Source of the DNA: Kineosporia mesophila
GTDB lineage: Bacteria > Actinomycetota > Actinomycetes > Actinomycetales > Kineosporiaceae
Direction: 5' to 3'
Assembly: GCF_021129235.1 (NCBI RefSeq)
Contig: NZ_JAJOMA010000019.1
Span: 62,001 to 126,000, forward strand
DNA length: 64,000 nt
The position numbers were made by a program, and so were the translations under genes. Below the pieces are notes generated by a model. That model saw nothing but the letters and a program-made list of their open reading frames with translations, had not been told where the DNA came from and searched no databases. This document shows, in pieces, positions 27,682 to 37,570 of the stretch (position 1 is its first letter; each line of letters opens with the position of its first letter).

Positions 27682-29433
27682 GTGATTCACCGTGATGTGC
27701 GGCTCCTGCGCACATGGATCGCCCTGCTGATCGCGTCCGTCGTGATCGGTGGGGTGTTCATCATCCAGACCCGGCCCGCCGCGGCTGCCAACAAGGCTGT
27801 GTACATCCCGGCCAGCTGGAAGCAGACCGGCGAGGTGCCGTGGAGCGAGGACCGGTCGAAGGAGTCGACGAACTTCAAGCTGCTGTGGGGCGAGAAGTCC
27901 GGCACCGATCCCGAATCGGCATCTGATCCGTACAATTTCGACCCGGACAGCATCCTCACCCAGCTCGAGAACCTGTACTCGTTCTACATGGACGACATGG
28001 AGTTCACGCCGGAAGACGGGTTGCTGGCGGAGTACAAGATCGACGTGATCGTCACCAACACCTGGAACCGCACCGAGCTGAGCGACTGGGCGACCGGTGG
28101 ATCGGCGGACGGCAAGGTGGGTGTCATCAACATCGCCCCCGGTGCCGCGCTCCCGGGGTCGTGGGGTCTGGCCCACGAGCTGGCCCACGTCTTCCAGAAC
28201 TACACGTTCCTCGGGGAGTCGGGGAAGGGCTTCACCGACGCCAGCTCGGGTACGTTCTGGGAGACCAGCGCCGAGTTCATGGCGATGCAGGCGCTGCCCA
28301 CGACGGCGGCGGGCGACCTCAGCCGCTGGCTGCGCTCGGAGAACCTCTACTACAGCTCCAGCCGTCATCACTACGGCAACTGGATGCTGATGCAGTACAT
28401 CAAGGACCGTGACGGCCTGGCCATGTTCAACAAGATCTGGAACGAGGCGAAGGACGACGAGCACCCGCTGGAGACTTACCGCCGGATCACGGGCATCACG
28501 CAGGCCGAGCTGAACCGCCGGGTGGGCGAGTACGCGACGCGCACGGTGACGTACGACTTCGGCAACCGGGCGACGCTGATCCCGTTCATCAAGGACGTGT
28601 ACGGAGCGGGCTTCCTGAACGACGCGTACAACGGCGGCAACGTCGAGGCCGTCGACGCCTCGCTCGGGCACTACCGGATCAACTCCCGGGTGGCCCCGTC
28701 CGACTACGGCTTCAACAAGATCAAGCTGGTACCCGACGTGGCCGGCGGGAAGGTGTCGCTGCGGCTCAAGGGGCACGCGGAGACGGGTGCCACCGGCTGG
28801 ACCTTCGGGCTCGTGGCGGTGAAGAACGGCACGCCGCGTTATTCGGAGCTCAAGACCGGAACCGACAACCGCATCGACTTCCAGCTGGAGGCCGGTGAGA
28901 CGGAGGTGTGGCTGGTCACCACCGCCACCCCCGACACCGTGCCGCACTACGGCTTCCAGGACGGCTACACCAAGGCCCAGCGCTTCCCGTACGAGTTCCG
29001 GGTGGCCGGGGCCACCCCGTCCGGCTTCGAGGCCGGGTACACCAAGCCGGCCGCGACCAACGGTGGGCACTGGCACGCCAACGGCGGCGGCTGGGTCGCC
29101 GCCGGGGCCAAGGTCGCCGCCACGGCCTACGTGGGTCCCAAGGCTGCGGTCTTCTCCGGCACTGTCTCGGGCAACGCCCGCATCGAGGGTCTCGGATGGG
29201 TCAACGGCGGCACGGTGAGTGGCAACGCGGTCGTGAAGGACAACGCGCTCATCCAGGCCGGGGCCAACCTGTCCGGTGACATCGTGGTCGGCGGCGACGC
29301 GGAGATGGCGATCACCTGCAGCTCGGGCACATACCTGGCCTTCGACCTGGAGCGCGGCTGCGACGGCAAGGCCGGTGAGACCGACATCAACCCGTCGTTC
29401 ACCGCCTTCAGCAGCGCCGAGCTCGCCCTCTAG
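27682..29433 (+). CDS. Secreted DUF6055-type putative metalloprotease
   Basis: Protein of 583 aa from the GTG at 27682, with GAAGGGA upstream. An N-terminal signal segment, RTWIALLIASVVIGGVFII, ends near RPAAAA. The conserved region starts FKLLWGEKSG and contains HELAHVFQ (H165, E166, H169) with WETSAEFMA (E194/E198 nearby), a zinc-metalloprotease arrangement seen in the DUF6055 (Svx/AvrXca-like) family. The C-terminal ~100 residues carry short-period repeats with NARIEGLGWV, SGNAVVKDNALIQAGAN and SGDIVVGG, which suggest a left-handed beta-helix. It is probably exported, with an extracellular substrate; the substrate is unknown. Confidence 0.85.
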   Translation: MIHRDVRLLRTWIALLIASVVIGGVFIIQTRPAAAANKAVYIPASWKQTGEVPWSEDRSKESTNFKLLWGEKSGTDPESASDPYNFDPDSILTQLENLYSFYMDDMEFTPEDGLLAEYKIDVIVTNTWNRTELSDWATGGSADGKVGVINIAPGAALPGSWGLAHELAHVFQNYTFLGESGKGFTDASSGTFWETSAEFMAMQALPTTAAGDLSRWLRSENLYYSSSRHHYGNWMLMQYIKDRDGLAMFNKIWNEAKDDEHPLETYRRITGITQAELNRRVGEYATRTVTYDFGNRATLIPFIKDVYGAGFLNDAYNGGNVEAVDASLGHYRINSRVAPSDYGFNKIKLVPDVAGGKVSLRLKGHAETGATGWTFGLVAVKNGTPRYSELKTGTDNRIDFQLEAGETEVWLVTTATPDTVPHYGFQDGYTKAQRFPYEFRVAGATPSGFEAGYTKPAATNGGHWHANGGGWVAAGAKVAATAYVGPKAAVFSGTVSGNARIEGLGWVNGGTVSGNAVVKDNALIQAGANLSGDIVVGGDAEMAITCSSGTYLAFDLERGCDGKAGETDINPSFTAFSSAELAL

Positions 29434-29568
29434 AAACCGGCGAAGCGGTCGCAGGGCAGCTATGCCCTGCGACCGTCGAGCGGCCCCGCTTTGGAGAACC
29501 AATCCCCCATCCCGTAAGCTTCTGGAGGTTCATGAGGGAGGCACAGTCTTCCTGAACGAATTTCATAG

Positions 29569-29641
29569 GCCCCCATCGTCTAGTGGCCTAGGACGCCGCC
29601 CTCTCAAGGCGGTAGCACGGGTTCAAATCCCGTTGGGGGTA
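29569..29641 (+). tRNA. tRNA-Glu (CTC)
   Basis: The sequence folds as a 73-base cloverleaf. The acceptor GCCCCCA pairs with TGGGGGT, the anticodon stem is CCGCC/GGCGG with loop CTCTCAA (anticodon CTC), and the T-arm contains GGTTCAAATCC. The CCA end is not encoded. Confidence 0.97.
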
Positions 29642-29662
29642 CGCTGTTCGCATTACACGTAA

Positions 29663-29736
29663 GGCCCTGTAGCGCAGTTGGTTAGCGCGCCGCCCTGTCA
29701 AGGCGGAGGTCGCGGGTTCAAGTCCCGTCAGGGTCG
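29663..29736 (+). tRNA. tRNA-Asp (GTC)
   Basis: A 74-base cloverleaf 21 bases after tRNA-Glu, probably in the same transcript. The acceptor GGCCCTG pairs with CAGGGTC (one G-T), the anticodon loop is CTGTCAA (GTC), and the T-arm contains GGTTCAAGTCC. Confidence 0.97.
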
Positions 29737-29750
29737 CCTTCGCAAGAACG

Positions 29751-29786
29751 AAAAGGGCTGATGGCCGGGAGGCCACCAGCCCTTTT
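29751..29786. terminator. Bidirectional hairpin terminator after the tRNA pair
   Basis: AAAAGGGCTG and CAGCCCTTTT flank an inner GGCC/GGCC stem. The hairpin has a T run on each strand, so it can end both the tRNA transcript and the leftward FlgD-type pseudogene, whose original stop lies two bases beyond it. Confidence 0.9.
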
Positions 29787-29787
29787 C

Positions 29788-31308
29788 TCATCGGTGGACG
29801 AGCTCGATCGTCCCGGCGACCGTGGCCGCCCCTTGTCGCTGATCAGCGTGCCGTCACCGTCCGCAGAACGTCCGGCCAGCGTCCACTGGTACATGCCCTC
29901 CGGCACCTGAATACCCCTGGCCGACAGACCGTCCCATTTCAGGTCGAGCCCGCTCCCGTCCGGTGCGGTGCCGTCCAGCTGAGCGACCGTCTTCGCGCCC
30001 TGCTGGCTCTTCAGGGTCACCGACCGCATGGGCTTGGTGATGTCGGACTGCGGCGTCCAGACATCACCCCGGCCGTCACCGTTGGGTGAGAACCCGAGCG
30101 GGCGCAGGGCCGAGATCAGGCGGGGCCGGTACTTCACGGTGAACGGGAGCGGCGACATCCCGGCGCTCCAGGTCTGGAAGTACGGGATGCCCGTCTGCCG
30201 GGCGATCAGGTGCCCTACCCGGCGGCCTCCACCCGCGCGGTTTCCTGCCCCGTCGATCAGTTGCCACGCCCCGTTCTGATCGGGCAGGCCGGTCACTCCC
30301 CGGGCGGCCGAGAAGTTAAACCTGTCCGAGGTTCTCGCGACACTCCGGTACACGCCGACGTCACCGGAGACGTACCGGGCCGGCCCGGAATACCCCGGGC
30401 CGGCGGTGAGAAAACTGTTCCCCACCGCGCGGCCAGACCCGATGCGTCGTACGGCAGATCCCGGTGCTGTGCGGTCGAATGATGGACGATCTGCACCCCG
30501 GCGCTCGGAGCATAGAGTTTTCGGGGTCGACGGGATGGTGGACGAGGTACGCGACCCCGCCGCCCCCGGCGGCGAGGTGTGTGACATCGGCGTGTGGATC
30601 GTCCTCCAGATACACAACCTCGGCCCCGCCATCCCGCGGCTTCTGGTGAGCGGCACAGCCACCGTCGTCGTTCTTGGTGGCCCGGACCAGAAGATCCTTG
30701 CTCAGGGCGACACCGGCAACCTCGTCCGGTGAATCGGCAATCCGCTGGACCTTCTTGGTCTTGAGATCGACCAGATCCATCCCGTAGCGCTGCGGATCGA
30801 CGTTCCGGTCGACCGTGGCCCGCAACACTGAGGTGGCATCGGCCACCATCCTCTGCACACTGGCGACCTTCTCGATCGCCGTCATGAGGATGTCGGTCTT
30901 CATCGGGCCGACGTGATGCTGCCGCAGCGGGTACTGCCAGTTGTCCGGGTAGTCGGCATAACTCGTCGGAATGCCGATGAACCAGCTCTCCCCGTTCAAG
31001 GCCCCCGGCGGAACGATCCCCTCGGTCCCGCCGGCGCGTGAGCTCGCCGCCCAGCGGCCCGGTGTCGACCGGATTCATCCGCACCGCCATCCACCCGGAT
31101 CCTTCTGCTCGACCGCCACCCCGGCCTCGGACGCCCCGATCAGGTGCAGATCGCCGGCGACCGGATGCAGAGGAATCGGCACCGTGCAACCCGATGCCGC
31201 CCGAGCCGGAGTCATTCCCCCGGCAGCCAAAGCGGCCACGGCGACGGGCTACAGCCACCGAACGGCCGCACGTCTCTTGCCCCGTACTGAACTGCTTGCC
31301 GGCGTCAT
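29788..31308 (-). pseudogene. Decayed secreted FlgD-Ig-domain protein
   Basis: A signal peptide begins at ATG 31308 (MTPASSSVRGKRRAAVRWL) and continues in another frame as VAVAALAAGGM with an ARAAS cleavage-like site. The middle reads NGESWFIGIPTSYADYP and ILMTAIEKVASVQ in one frame (30999-30361). The C-terminal FlgD-like Ig domain, RPLGFSPNGDGRGDVWT and LKWDGLSARG, lies in another. The natural end AATVAGTIELVHR-stop (stop 29790-29788) needs a further one-base shift. At least four frame changes are visible, so the gene is inactive. The intact form would be a cell-surface beta-propeller/Ig protein. Confidence 0.8.
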
Positions 31309-31498
31309 GCCCTGGCCCTCATAGACGCATTGATGAGGCTGATGATGACGGTCCGGACACTGTGAACCGCTGGGAGACGAATACCGGCAAGTTCCGGCGG
31401 CAGTAGCGCAGTCGACCGGAGTCAGGGCGGGTGCCAAGTCAGGGCTCAGCGACTTTCGACGGGAGGTGGCGTGCCCCGGAGCAGGAACCAGCATGCCT

Positions 31499-31552
31499 GC
31501 GTTGTGTACACCTGGTACATCCGGTACCGGATGTACCAGGTGTACACAACGC
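31499..31552. repeat. 54-bp perfect palindrome, copy 1
   Basis: The 27-base arms are perfectly complementary with no loop; the centre is GGTACC at 31523-31528. The ends are GCGTTGTGTACAC. It has the same length, end sequence and centre as the palindrome at 51934. It lies between divergent genes (the FlgD-type pseudogene and the SNF2 helicase). It may be a cruciform, a binding site for a dimeric protein or a mobile palindromic unit. Confidence 0.95.
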
Positions 31553-31704
31553 GTCTGCTGTCGTGCCGTGAAGTTCCGGAGCCGACCGGAAGCGGTTCAG
31601 GGATGGGCCCCGGCGAACCGGCGTATGTCGGGATCGTCACCCCGACGGTCAACCGGTGGCCGCGCCGCCGGCTGTGTCAGGGATCCAGCGCTGTTTCACC
31701 GGCC

Positions 31705-31735
31705 GGGGTACGGGGTACGGGGTACGGGGTACGGG
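31705..31735. repeat. GGGGTAC heptamer tandem repeat
   Basis: Four direct copies of GGGGTAC followed by GGG, in the region upstream of the SNF2 gene. It is a simple slippage-prone repeat. Confidence 0.9.
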
Positions 31736-31834
31736 CCAGCGTTCCTGATTGACGTTCGGACGTTGGGTTTGCGTACGGTTACCGGTGTCTGTGACCGGTC
31801 TCGCCGCCGGCAGGATCGACCGAGGAGCGCGTGC

Positions 31835-34800
31835 ATGGCTGTCCTGACCCTGACCGACGTGCAGATGGCCGTTCACAATCTGGTCGGTACTGCCGCGCTG
31901 CTCACGGGCCGGGCCCTGGCACAGTCCGGGAGGGTCCAGAAGGTCGAGGTCGATCCGTCGTCCGGAAACGTTCGAGCCGTGGTGCGCGACGGCAAGGTGG
32001 CCCGCCAGGTCGAGGTGACCGCCCGTTACCGGGACAACGGGACCTTCGATGTCGACGAGGCTTCGTGCGCCTGCGGGGCAGCTCCGTGCCAACACGTCGC
32101 GGCCCTGATTCTCACCCATTTTGACAAGCCGGCCTCGACTGCAGAGGGCAAGAGGGCGACCCGCCGCAGTCGCTCGGCAACCATCCCGGCACCGGCCCCC
32201 GCACCCCAGCCGGCGCCGTGGGAGACCGCGCTGACCACCGCGCTCGCTCCCCCACCGGCACCGGTCGACCACGGGCGCCGGCACGCGTCCTCCATTCCCC
32301 GCCCGGAAGAGCCGGCCAGCAGCGCTGCGCCACCGATCGCTCTGCAGTTCGAGCTCGTGAGCGACCCGGGATTCCGGATCGGTGTCCGGCCGGTCGTCCC
32401 GGGGCGTAACGGCGCCTGGGTGCGCTCGAACATTTCCTGGTACTCCCTGGGCTACCCCGAGTACCACATGCCTCTCGTCCCCCGCTCACAAGTGCGGTTG
32501 CTGCGCGAGCTGCACGCTCTTCCCTCGGCGCACGACCACAGTTACCGCGACAAGGTGCTGATGCTCGACTCAATCATCAGCCGCCGCGTCTGGGATCTGC
32601 TGCGGGAGATCCAGGAGACCGGCATTCCCCTGGTCATGGCCGGACGGGGCGCGGCGCCGGTGCACGTGCTCACCGAGCCGGTGGTCGCGCGGGTCCTCAT
32701 CCGGCGGCGGGAAACGGGGCTGGTCCTCGAACCGGTGCTGGAAGGTGCGGGACAGCAGGTCACGCGGGGGTACCTACCCATCTCCGACCCTCCGCACGGG
32801 GTGGCCTGGGAGTCCTCGCCCGGTGACGGGCTGCGGCTGGCCCGGCTGTCGGCGGCTCCTCCTCAGCTGTTCTGGCAGTTGTCCCAGGGCGACATCCCGC
32901 CGATCCCGGCGGCCGACGAAGAGCGCTTCCTGTCCGAGTTCTACCCGCAGCTGAGCCGGCACCTCGAAGTGGTCAGCCCCGACAACTCGCTGGTCCTGCC
33001 CGCGGCGCAGCCCCCGGTGCTGGAACTCACCGTGACCCCTCTCGGCGATCACCACATGCGGCTCGACTGGGCCTGGGCCTACCGGCTCGGCGCGACCAGT
33101 CACCATGAACCCTTGCTGGCCCGGCCCGGACCGCTTCCTCCTGGCCGCGACCTGGGGGCGGAGACCCGCACTCTCGATGAGATCAGACCTCTGCTCGCCG
33201 AGTTCCCCGACCTGACGCAGAACACGATCAGCGGTGTGATCCCGCTGTCGCAGAGCGAGGTTCACGGAGTCACCACGGCCCGTCTGATGAGCCAGACGAT
33301 CCCGCTGCTGAGAGACCGCACCGACGTCGACGTGCGCCTGGCCGTCGACCAGATTCCGGACTATCGGGAGATCGATGACGCTCCGGTGTTCGAGTTCGTT
33401 CCCACCGACGCATCCGGCGGCGGTGGCGCGAATAGCCAGCAGGACTGGTTCGACCTGGCGGTGACGATCACTGTCGACGGCCAGACCGTGCCGTTCAACC
33501 AGCTTTTCGTGGCCCTCGCGCAGGACGAGACCGAACTGCTGCTCGACGACGGCCTCTGGTTCAGCCTCGACCGGGACGAGTTCCATCAGCTCGCCGCCCT
33601 GATCGCCGAGTCGCGGGAGCTGCTCGATGCGCCCGGTGGCACGTTGCGTCTCAGCCGCTTTCACGCGGGAATGTGGGACGAGATCGAGCGTCTCGGAGTC
33701 ATCAACGGTCAGGTGGACGGCTGGCGCGAGTCGATCAGGGCCCTGAGCCAGGCCGCCGACTTTCCCGAGCAGAAGCTGCCCTCGGGTCTGGAAGCAACGC
33801 TGCGGCCTTATCAGGAAGACGGCTTCCGCTGGCTGGCCACCCTGTTCGAGCACCGCCTCGGCGGTGTACTGGCCGACGACATGGGCCTGGGCAAGACGGT
33901 GCAGACCCTCGCGCTCTTCCTGCACGCCCGCGAGAACGGTCTGACCGATCACCCGTTTCTGGTGGTGGCGCCCACCAGCGTGGCCGCGAACTGGGCCCAG
34001 GAGGCGGCTCGCTTCGCGCCCGGCTTCACGGTCTCCACCATCACCGCGACCGGCGCCCGGCGTGGCCACGACGTGGCCGGGGCCGCCCACGACGCCGATC
34101 TCGTCATCACCTCGTACACGTTGTTCCGCCTGGAGTTCGAGCAGTACAGCGAGCTGCAGTGGGCGGGTCTGGTGCTGGACGAGGCGCAGGCCGTGAAGAA
34201 CTATCAGGGCGCGGGCTACCGGTGTGCCCGCGAACTGCCGGCAGCATTCAAACTCGCCATCACGGGCACCCCGATGGAGAACAACCTGATGGAGCTGTGG
34301 GCGCTGCTCTCCATCACCTCACCGGGACTGTTCCCCCGCCCTGAGCGCTTCACCGAGTACTACCGCACCCCGATCGAGCGTGAGCAGAATCCCGATCGGC
34401 TGGACCAGCTGCGCCGGCGGATCACGCCCCTCATGCTGCGCCGTACCAAGGAGCTCGTCGCCGCCGATCTGCCCGACCGGCAGGAACAGGTGCTCGAGCT
34501 GGAACTGGCGCCCCGCCACCGGAAGATCTACCAGAAGTACCTGCAGCGGGAACGGCAGAAGGTCCTGGGCCTGCTCGGCGACCTGAACCGCAACCGCTTC
34601 GAGATCTTCCGTTCCCTCACCCTGCTGCGACAGGCCACGCTCGATGTCGGCCTGGTCGATCCCGCCCACGCCGGCGTGCCCAGCACCAAACTCGATGCCC
34701 TGATGGAACAGCTGACCGAGATCGCGGCCGAGGGCCACCGGATCCTGGTGTTCAGCCAGTTCACCCGCTTTCTCAGCCGGGCCGCCGACCGGCTCGACCA

Positions 34801-35185
34801 GGCGGGTATCGAATACTGCTATCTCGACGGCAAGACCAAGAACCGGGCCCGGGTGGTCTCGCAGTTCCGCGAGGGCACGGCCCCGGTCTTCCTGATCAGT
34901 CTCAAAGCCGGTGGCACAGGCCTGAACCTGACCGAGGCCGACTACGTCTTCCTGCTCGACCCCTGGTGGAACCCCGCGGTCGAGGCCCAGGCCGTCGACC
35001 GGGCCCACCGCATCGGCCAGACCCGCAACGTCATGGTCTACCGGCTGGTGGCCCGGGACACGATCGAGGAGAAGGTGGTAGCGCTCAAGGCCCGCAAGAG
35101 CGCCTTGACCAACAGCGTTCTCGACGGCGAGGCAATGGGCTCGGCGGCGCTCACCGCCGACGACATCCGCGGGCTGCTCGACTGA
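31835..35185 (+). CDS. SNF2-family helicase with N-terminal SWIM zinc finger
   Basis: Protein of 1,116 aa from the ATG at 31835, with AGGAGCG upstream; the frame is open back to 31466, but that part has no coding character. A SWIM-type zinc finger, CACGAAPCQH (C78, C80, C85, H87), is followed by a long linker and the bacterial SNF2-associated region. The ATPase core has DDMGLGKT (681-688), LVLDEAQAVKN (D782-Q785), ITGTPMENN and the C-terminal DPWWNPAVEAQAVDRAHRIGQ-type motif (~1042). Such HepA/RapA-like translocases act on DNA- or RNA-polymerase-bound templates. It is flanked on both sides by pseudogenes. Confidence 0.95.
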   Translation: MAVLTLTDVQMAVHNLVGTAALLTGRALAQSGRVQKVEVDPSSGNVRAVVRDGKVARQVEVTARYRDNGTFDVDEASCACGAAPCQHVAALILTHFDKPASTAEGKRATRRSRSATIPAPAPAPQPAPWETALTTALAPPPAPVDHGRRHASSIPRPEEPASSAAPPIALQFELVSDPGFRIGVRPVVPGRNGAWVRSNISWYSLGYPEYHMPLVPRSQVRLLRELHALPSAHDHSYRDKVLMLDSIISRRVWDLLREIQETGIPLVMAGRGAAPVHVLTEPVVARVLIRRRETGLVLEPVLEGAGQQVTRGYLPISDPPHGVAWESSPGDGLRLARLSAAPPQLFWQLSQGDIPPIPAADEERFLSEFYPQLSRHLEVVSPDNSLVLPAAQPPVLELTVTPLGDHHMRLDWAWAYRLGATSHHEPLLARPGPLPPGRDLGAETRTLDEIRPLLAEFPDLTQNTISGVIPLSQSEVHGVTTARLMSQTIPLLRDRTDVDVRLAVDQIPDYREIDDAPVFEFVPTDASGGGGANSQQDWFDLAVTITVDGQTVPFNQLFVALAQDETELLLDDGLWFSLDRDEFHQLAALIAESRELLDAPGGTLRLSRFHAGMWDEIERLGVINGQVDGWRESIRALSQAADFPEQKLPSGLEATLRPYQEDGFRWLATLFEHRLGGVLADDMGLGKTVQTLALFLHARENGLTDHPFLVVAPTSVAANWAQEAARFAPGFTVSTITATGARRGHDVAGAAHDADLVITSYTLFRLEFEQYSELQWAGLVLDEAQAVKNYQGAGYRCARELPAAFKLAITGTPMENNLMELWALLSITSPGLFPRPERFTEYYRTPIEREQNPDRLDQLRRRITPLMLRRTKELVAADLPDRQEQVLELELAPRHRKIYQKYLQRERQKVLGLLGDLNRNRFEIFRSLTLLRQATLDVGLVDPAHAGVPSTKLDALMEQLTEIAAEGHRILVFSQFTRFLSRAADRLDQAGIEYCYLDGKTKNRARVVSQFREGTAPVFLISLKAGGTGLNLTEADYVFLLDPWWNPAVEAQAVDRAHRIGQTRNVMVYRLVARDTIEEKVVALKARKSALTNSVLDGEAMGSAALTADDIRGLLD

Positions 35186-35304
35186 CGGCCCGGGAAGGAA
35201 CGGGCGAGATACAGGCGCTCAGCCTGCGTGTCGCGAGGCCAGGTGACGAGGATGCGGAGGCACACCGAGTCGCGCTCCTCAACGGCCGTGATCAGAATGC
35301 CCGC

Positions 35305-35559
35305 GTGAAGAACTCAGGGACATGCCCCAAGTGTCAGGGGTCGGACCTCATCCGGGTCGTCGCCCCGGGCAATGTCATCACCATCGGCCTGCGGGCCGTG
35401 TCCATCACCCGATTCATCTGTTCCAGCTGCGGTTTCACCGAGGAATGGGTCGAGTCGCGGGGCGACCTTCGACGTCTGCGGGACAAGATCGGCCTCTGGA
35501 CAGAAGATCCGGCGGACGTCGAGGCCCAGGAGTCGATCAAGCGCCGGCTCGGCCTGTAG
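35305..35559 (+). CDS. Small zinc-ribbon protein
   Basis: Protein of 84 aa from the GTG at 35305. Two CxxC knuckles, CPKC (residues 7-10) and CSSC (~39-42), form a zinc ribbon, followed by GFTEEWVESRGDLRRL and a charged C-terminal helix. Small proteins of this type are widespread in actinomycetes, with no assigned function. The start is inferred from the first CPKC; a ribosome site is weak. It lies 119 bases after the SNF2 gene. Confidence 0.7.
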   Translation: MKNSGTCPKCQGSDLIRVVAPGNVITIGLRAVSITRFICSSCGFTEEWVESRGDLRRLRDKIGLWTEDPADVEAQESIKRRLGL

Positions 35560-35560
35560 C

Positions 35561-36469
35561 TCAGGAGAACATCCGCCCCAGCACGGCCAGGGTGAGCCGG
35601 CGCGGGGCGATCCCGGCCCGGCGGGCAGTCCGGGCGTTGACCCGGCCGGTGACGAAACTGGGCCGGGGGTGGCACGGTCGAGTTCGCGCATCACCTGGCC
35701 GACCACGTTCTGCGGATCTTGAAGCGCCCGACCGCGGCGTCGCGGCTGCCGACCACGTCGAAGAACTCCGTGTTCGTGGCGCGCGGGCCGACAGGCTTGA
35801 TCCGTACGGCGGCCGCTGACGGGATGGGAAGAGCCAACACCGCAACAGCTATCGGAGTAGTTCCGCGTAGCCGGTTGACCAGGGTCACGACCTGTCCGAG
35901 GGCGGAGTCGGCCGACCCCGCACCCAGAGCCGAGCCGACCGGGGCGCCGGCCGGGACCGCGTCCTCCAGTTTGGTCGCCGACGTGCCGGACGGGATCTCG
36001 GTGATACCGGTGACGGCGAGCGCGCCCTCCCGGTACAGGGATGCGAGCGGGCCCAGTCCGGCGATGGACGCGTAACTCTGGTGCTGACGGTCGGCGAGGA
36101 AGGCCCGTCCCGCCTGGGCCTGGGTGCGGGTGCGGGTGCGGGTGCGCGTAATCCGGGCCATGTGCTGCATGGTTCGCGCGCAGCACCGGGCGGAGAGCAC
36201 GGTGCCGGCGTTCCAGGCGCTGCCGGTGTTCCAGAGCTGGCTCATGGCGCCCCGAATGCGAACGGCGGCGTTGGTTTCGGCGGTGCCGTTCGCGGCGATG
36301 TTGGTCGTGTAGGAGTCGGTGAACGCCTGGCCGGTGGCGATTGCGGTGAGCGGGGCGGCGGAGGCCGGACCGGACCGGAGGGCAGCGCGGGCCCGGCGGC
36401 CAGACCGGCGGAGCCGGCGAGGGCGGCGCGCAGGAGGATACGGCGGTTCGGAAGGAGGGACGCAGGCAT
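35561..36469 (-). pseudogene. Composite relic: PAP2-type phosphatase 5' part joined to SDR 3' tail
   Basis: From 36469 a Tat-like signal reads NRRILLRAALAGSAGLAAG, then after a frame change TNIAANGTAETNAAVRIRG and IAGLGPLASLYREGALAVTG, as in secreted actinobacterial PAP2 phosphatases, up to NTEFFDVVGSR. The catalytic PAP2 motifs are missing. From about 35745 the text changes to RFKDPQNVVGQVMREL and, after another one-base shift, PSFVTGRVNARTARRAG to a stop at 35561, which looks like the C-terminal tail of a short-chain dehydrogenase. A deletion probably joined the two genes. Hexamer repeats (GGGTGC) near 36120-36148 add slippage. Confidence 0.65.
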
Positions 36470-36655
36470 CGCGCCGATTGTGCACAGGTCCGGTCGGGTC
36501 TCTGCGAACGTCGAGCGGTGCGGGGTTAACTGCCTGTGAACCCCTCAGCGTGGCCTGTCATTTTTTTCCTACTTTCTTGACCGACATTGTCAGGTTGTGC
36601 TCAGATAGCGGTTGCTCGCGTGAACCAATCGCACCATTCGTACCGTGATCGGAAG

Positions 36656-37570
36656 ATGATGAGGACCAGGCGCCACCCCCGGCAGTTCCTGGCCGACCGC
36701 TGGGCCGTCGCGGGCGGGGTCGTCGTCGCCGGGTTCCTGCTCGTCGCCGCCACCGCCTCGGCGCTCACCGCTGTCGAGGGGCAGGATCCGTACACGTACC
36801 ACCTGGACGCGCTGGACGACACCGGCAGGCCGGTCGGCTTCGGCGGAGGGATCAGCGGGACGCACTGGTTCGGGGTCGAACCACTCACTGGCCGCGACCT
36901 TTTCGCCATCGTCACGCACGGCGCCCAGACATCGCTGACCGTCGGGCTGGCCGCCACCGTGATCGCCATGCTCATCGGTGTCCTGGTCGGCGTCACCGCC
37001 GGGTTCTTCGGCGGCTGGTACGACCGGCTGGTCAGCCGCGCGATCGACGTCCTCTACGGCTTTCCCTACCTGGTCTTCATGATCGCCCTGGGGGCCGTCG
37101 TCTCCGCGAAGTTCCCGCGTACCTGGCTGGTGGTGCTGGTGATCGGGGCCTTCGGCTGGCCGACCGTGGCCCGGGTGGTGCGCGGTCAGACCCTGGCCCT
37201 GAAACACCGCACGTTCGTAGTGGCCTCGACTGCGATGGGCGCCGGGCCGGGGCACGTGCTGGTGCGGCAGATCCTGCCCCATCTCGGCGTGACGATCATC
37301 GTCTACACCACGATCCTCATCCCCGGCCTGATCGGCGTCGAGGCGGCCCTGTCGTTCCTCGGGGTCGGGGTGCCGGCCCCGACGCCGTCCTGGGGCCGGT
37401 CCATCGGCGAGGGCGTCGGCTGGGTGCAGACCGACCCGATGTTCCTGGTCTTCCCCGGCGGGGCCCTGTTCGCGATCACCCTGGCGTTCAACCTGCTCGG
37501 CGACGGACTGCGTGACCTCCTCGATCCCCGCTCGGTCCGCCGCCGTCCGGAGGCAGGTGCCCGGCCGTGA
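36656..37570 (+). CDS. Peptide/nickel-type ABC transporter permease (DppC-like)
   Basis: Protein of 304 aa from the ATG at 36656; an upstream in-frame extension to 36587 is unlikely. It has an N-terminal membrane segment, an external loop with GTHWFGVEPLTGRDLF, and the typical DppC EAA-like region TFVVASTAMGAGPGHVLVRQILPH before the last helices. It is one of two permeases of the importer encoded at 36656-41950. Its stop overlaps the GTG of the next gene by four bases. Confidence 0.93.
   Translation: MMRTRRHPRQFLADRWAVAGGVVVAGFLLVAATASALTAVEGQDPYTYHLDALDDTGRPVGFGGGISGTHWFGVEPLTGRDLFAIVTHGAQTSLTVGLAATVIAMLIGVLVGVTAGFFGGWYDRLVSRAIDVLYGFPYLVFMIALGAVVSAKFPRTWLVVLVIGAFGWPTVARVVRGQTLALKHRTFVVASTAMGAGPGHVLVRQILPHLGVTIIVYTTILIPGLIGVEAALSFLGVGVPAPTPSWGRSIGEGVGWVQTDPMFLVFPGGALFAITLAFNLLGDGLRDLLDPRSVRRRPEAGARP

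Noticed and set aside
27571-29502. Minus-strand open frame opposite the DUF6055 gene
   Set aside because: A shadow; the plus strand has signal peptide and metalloprotease motifs.
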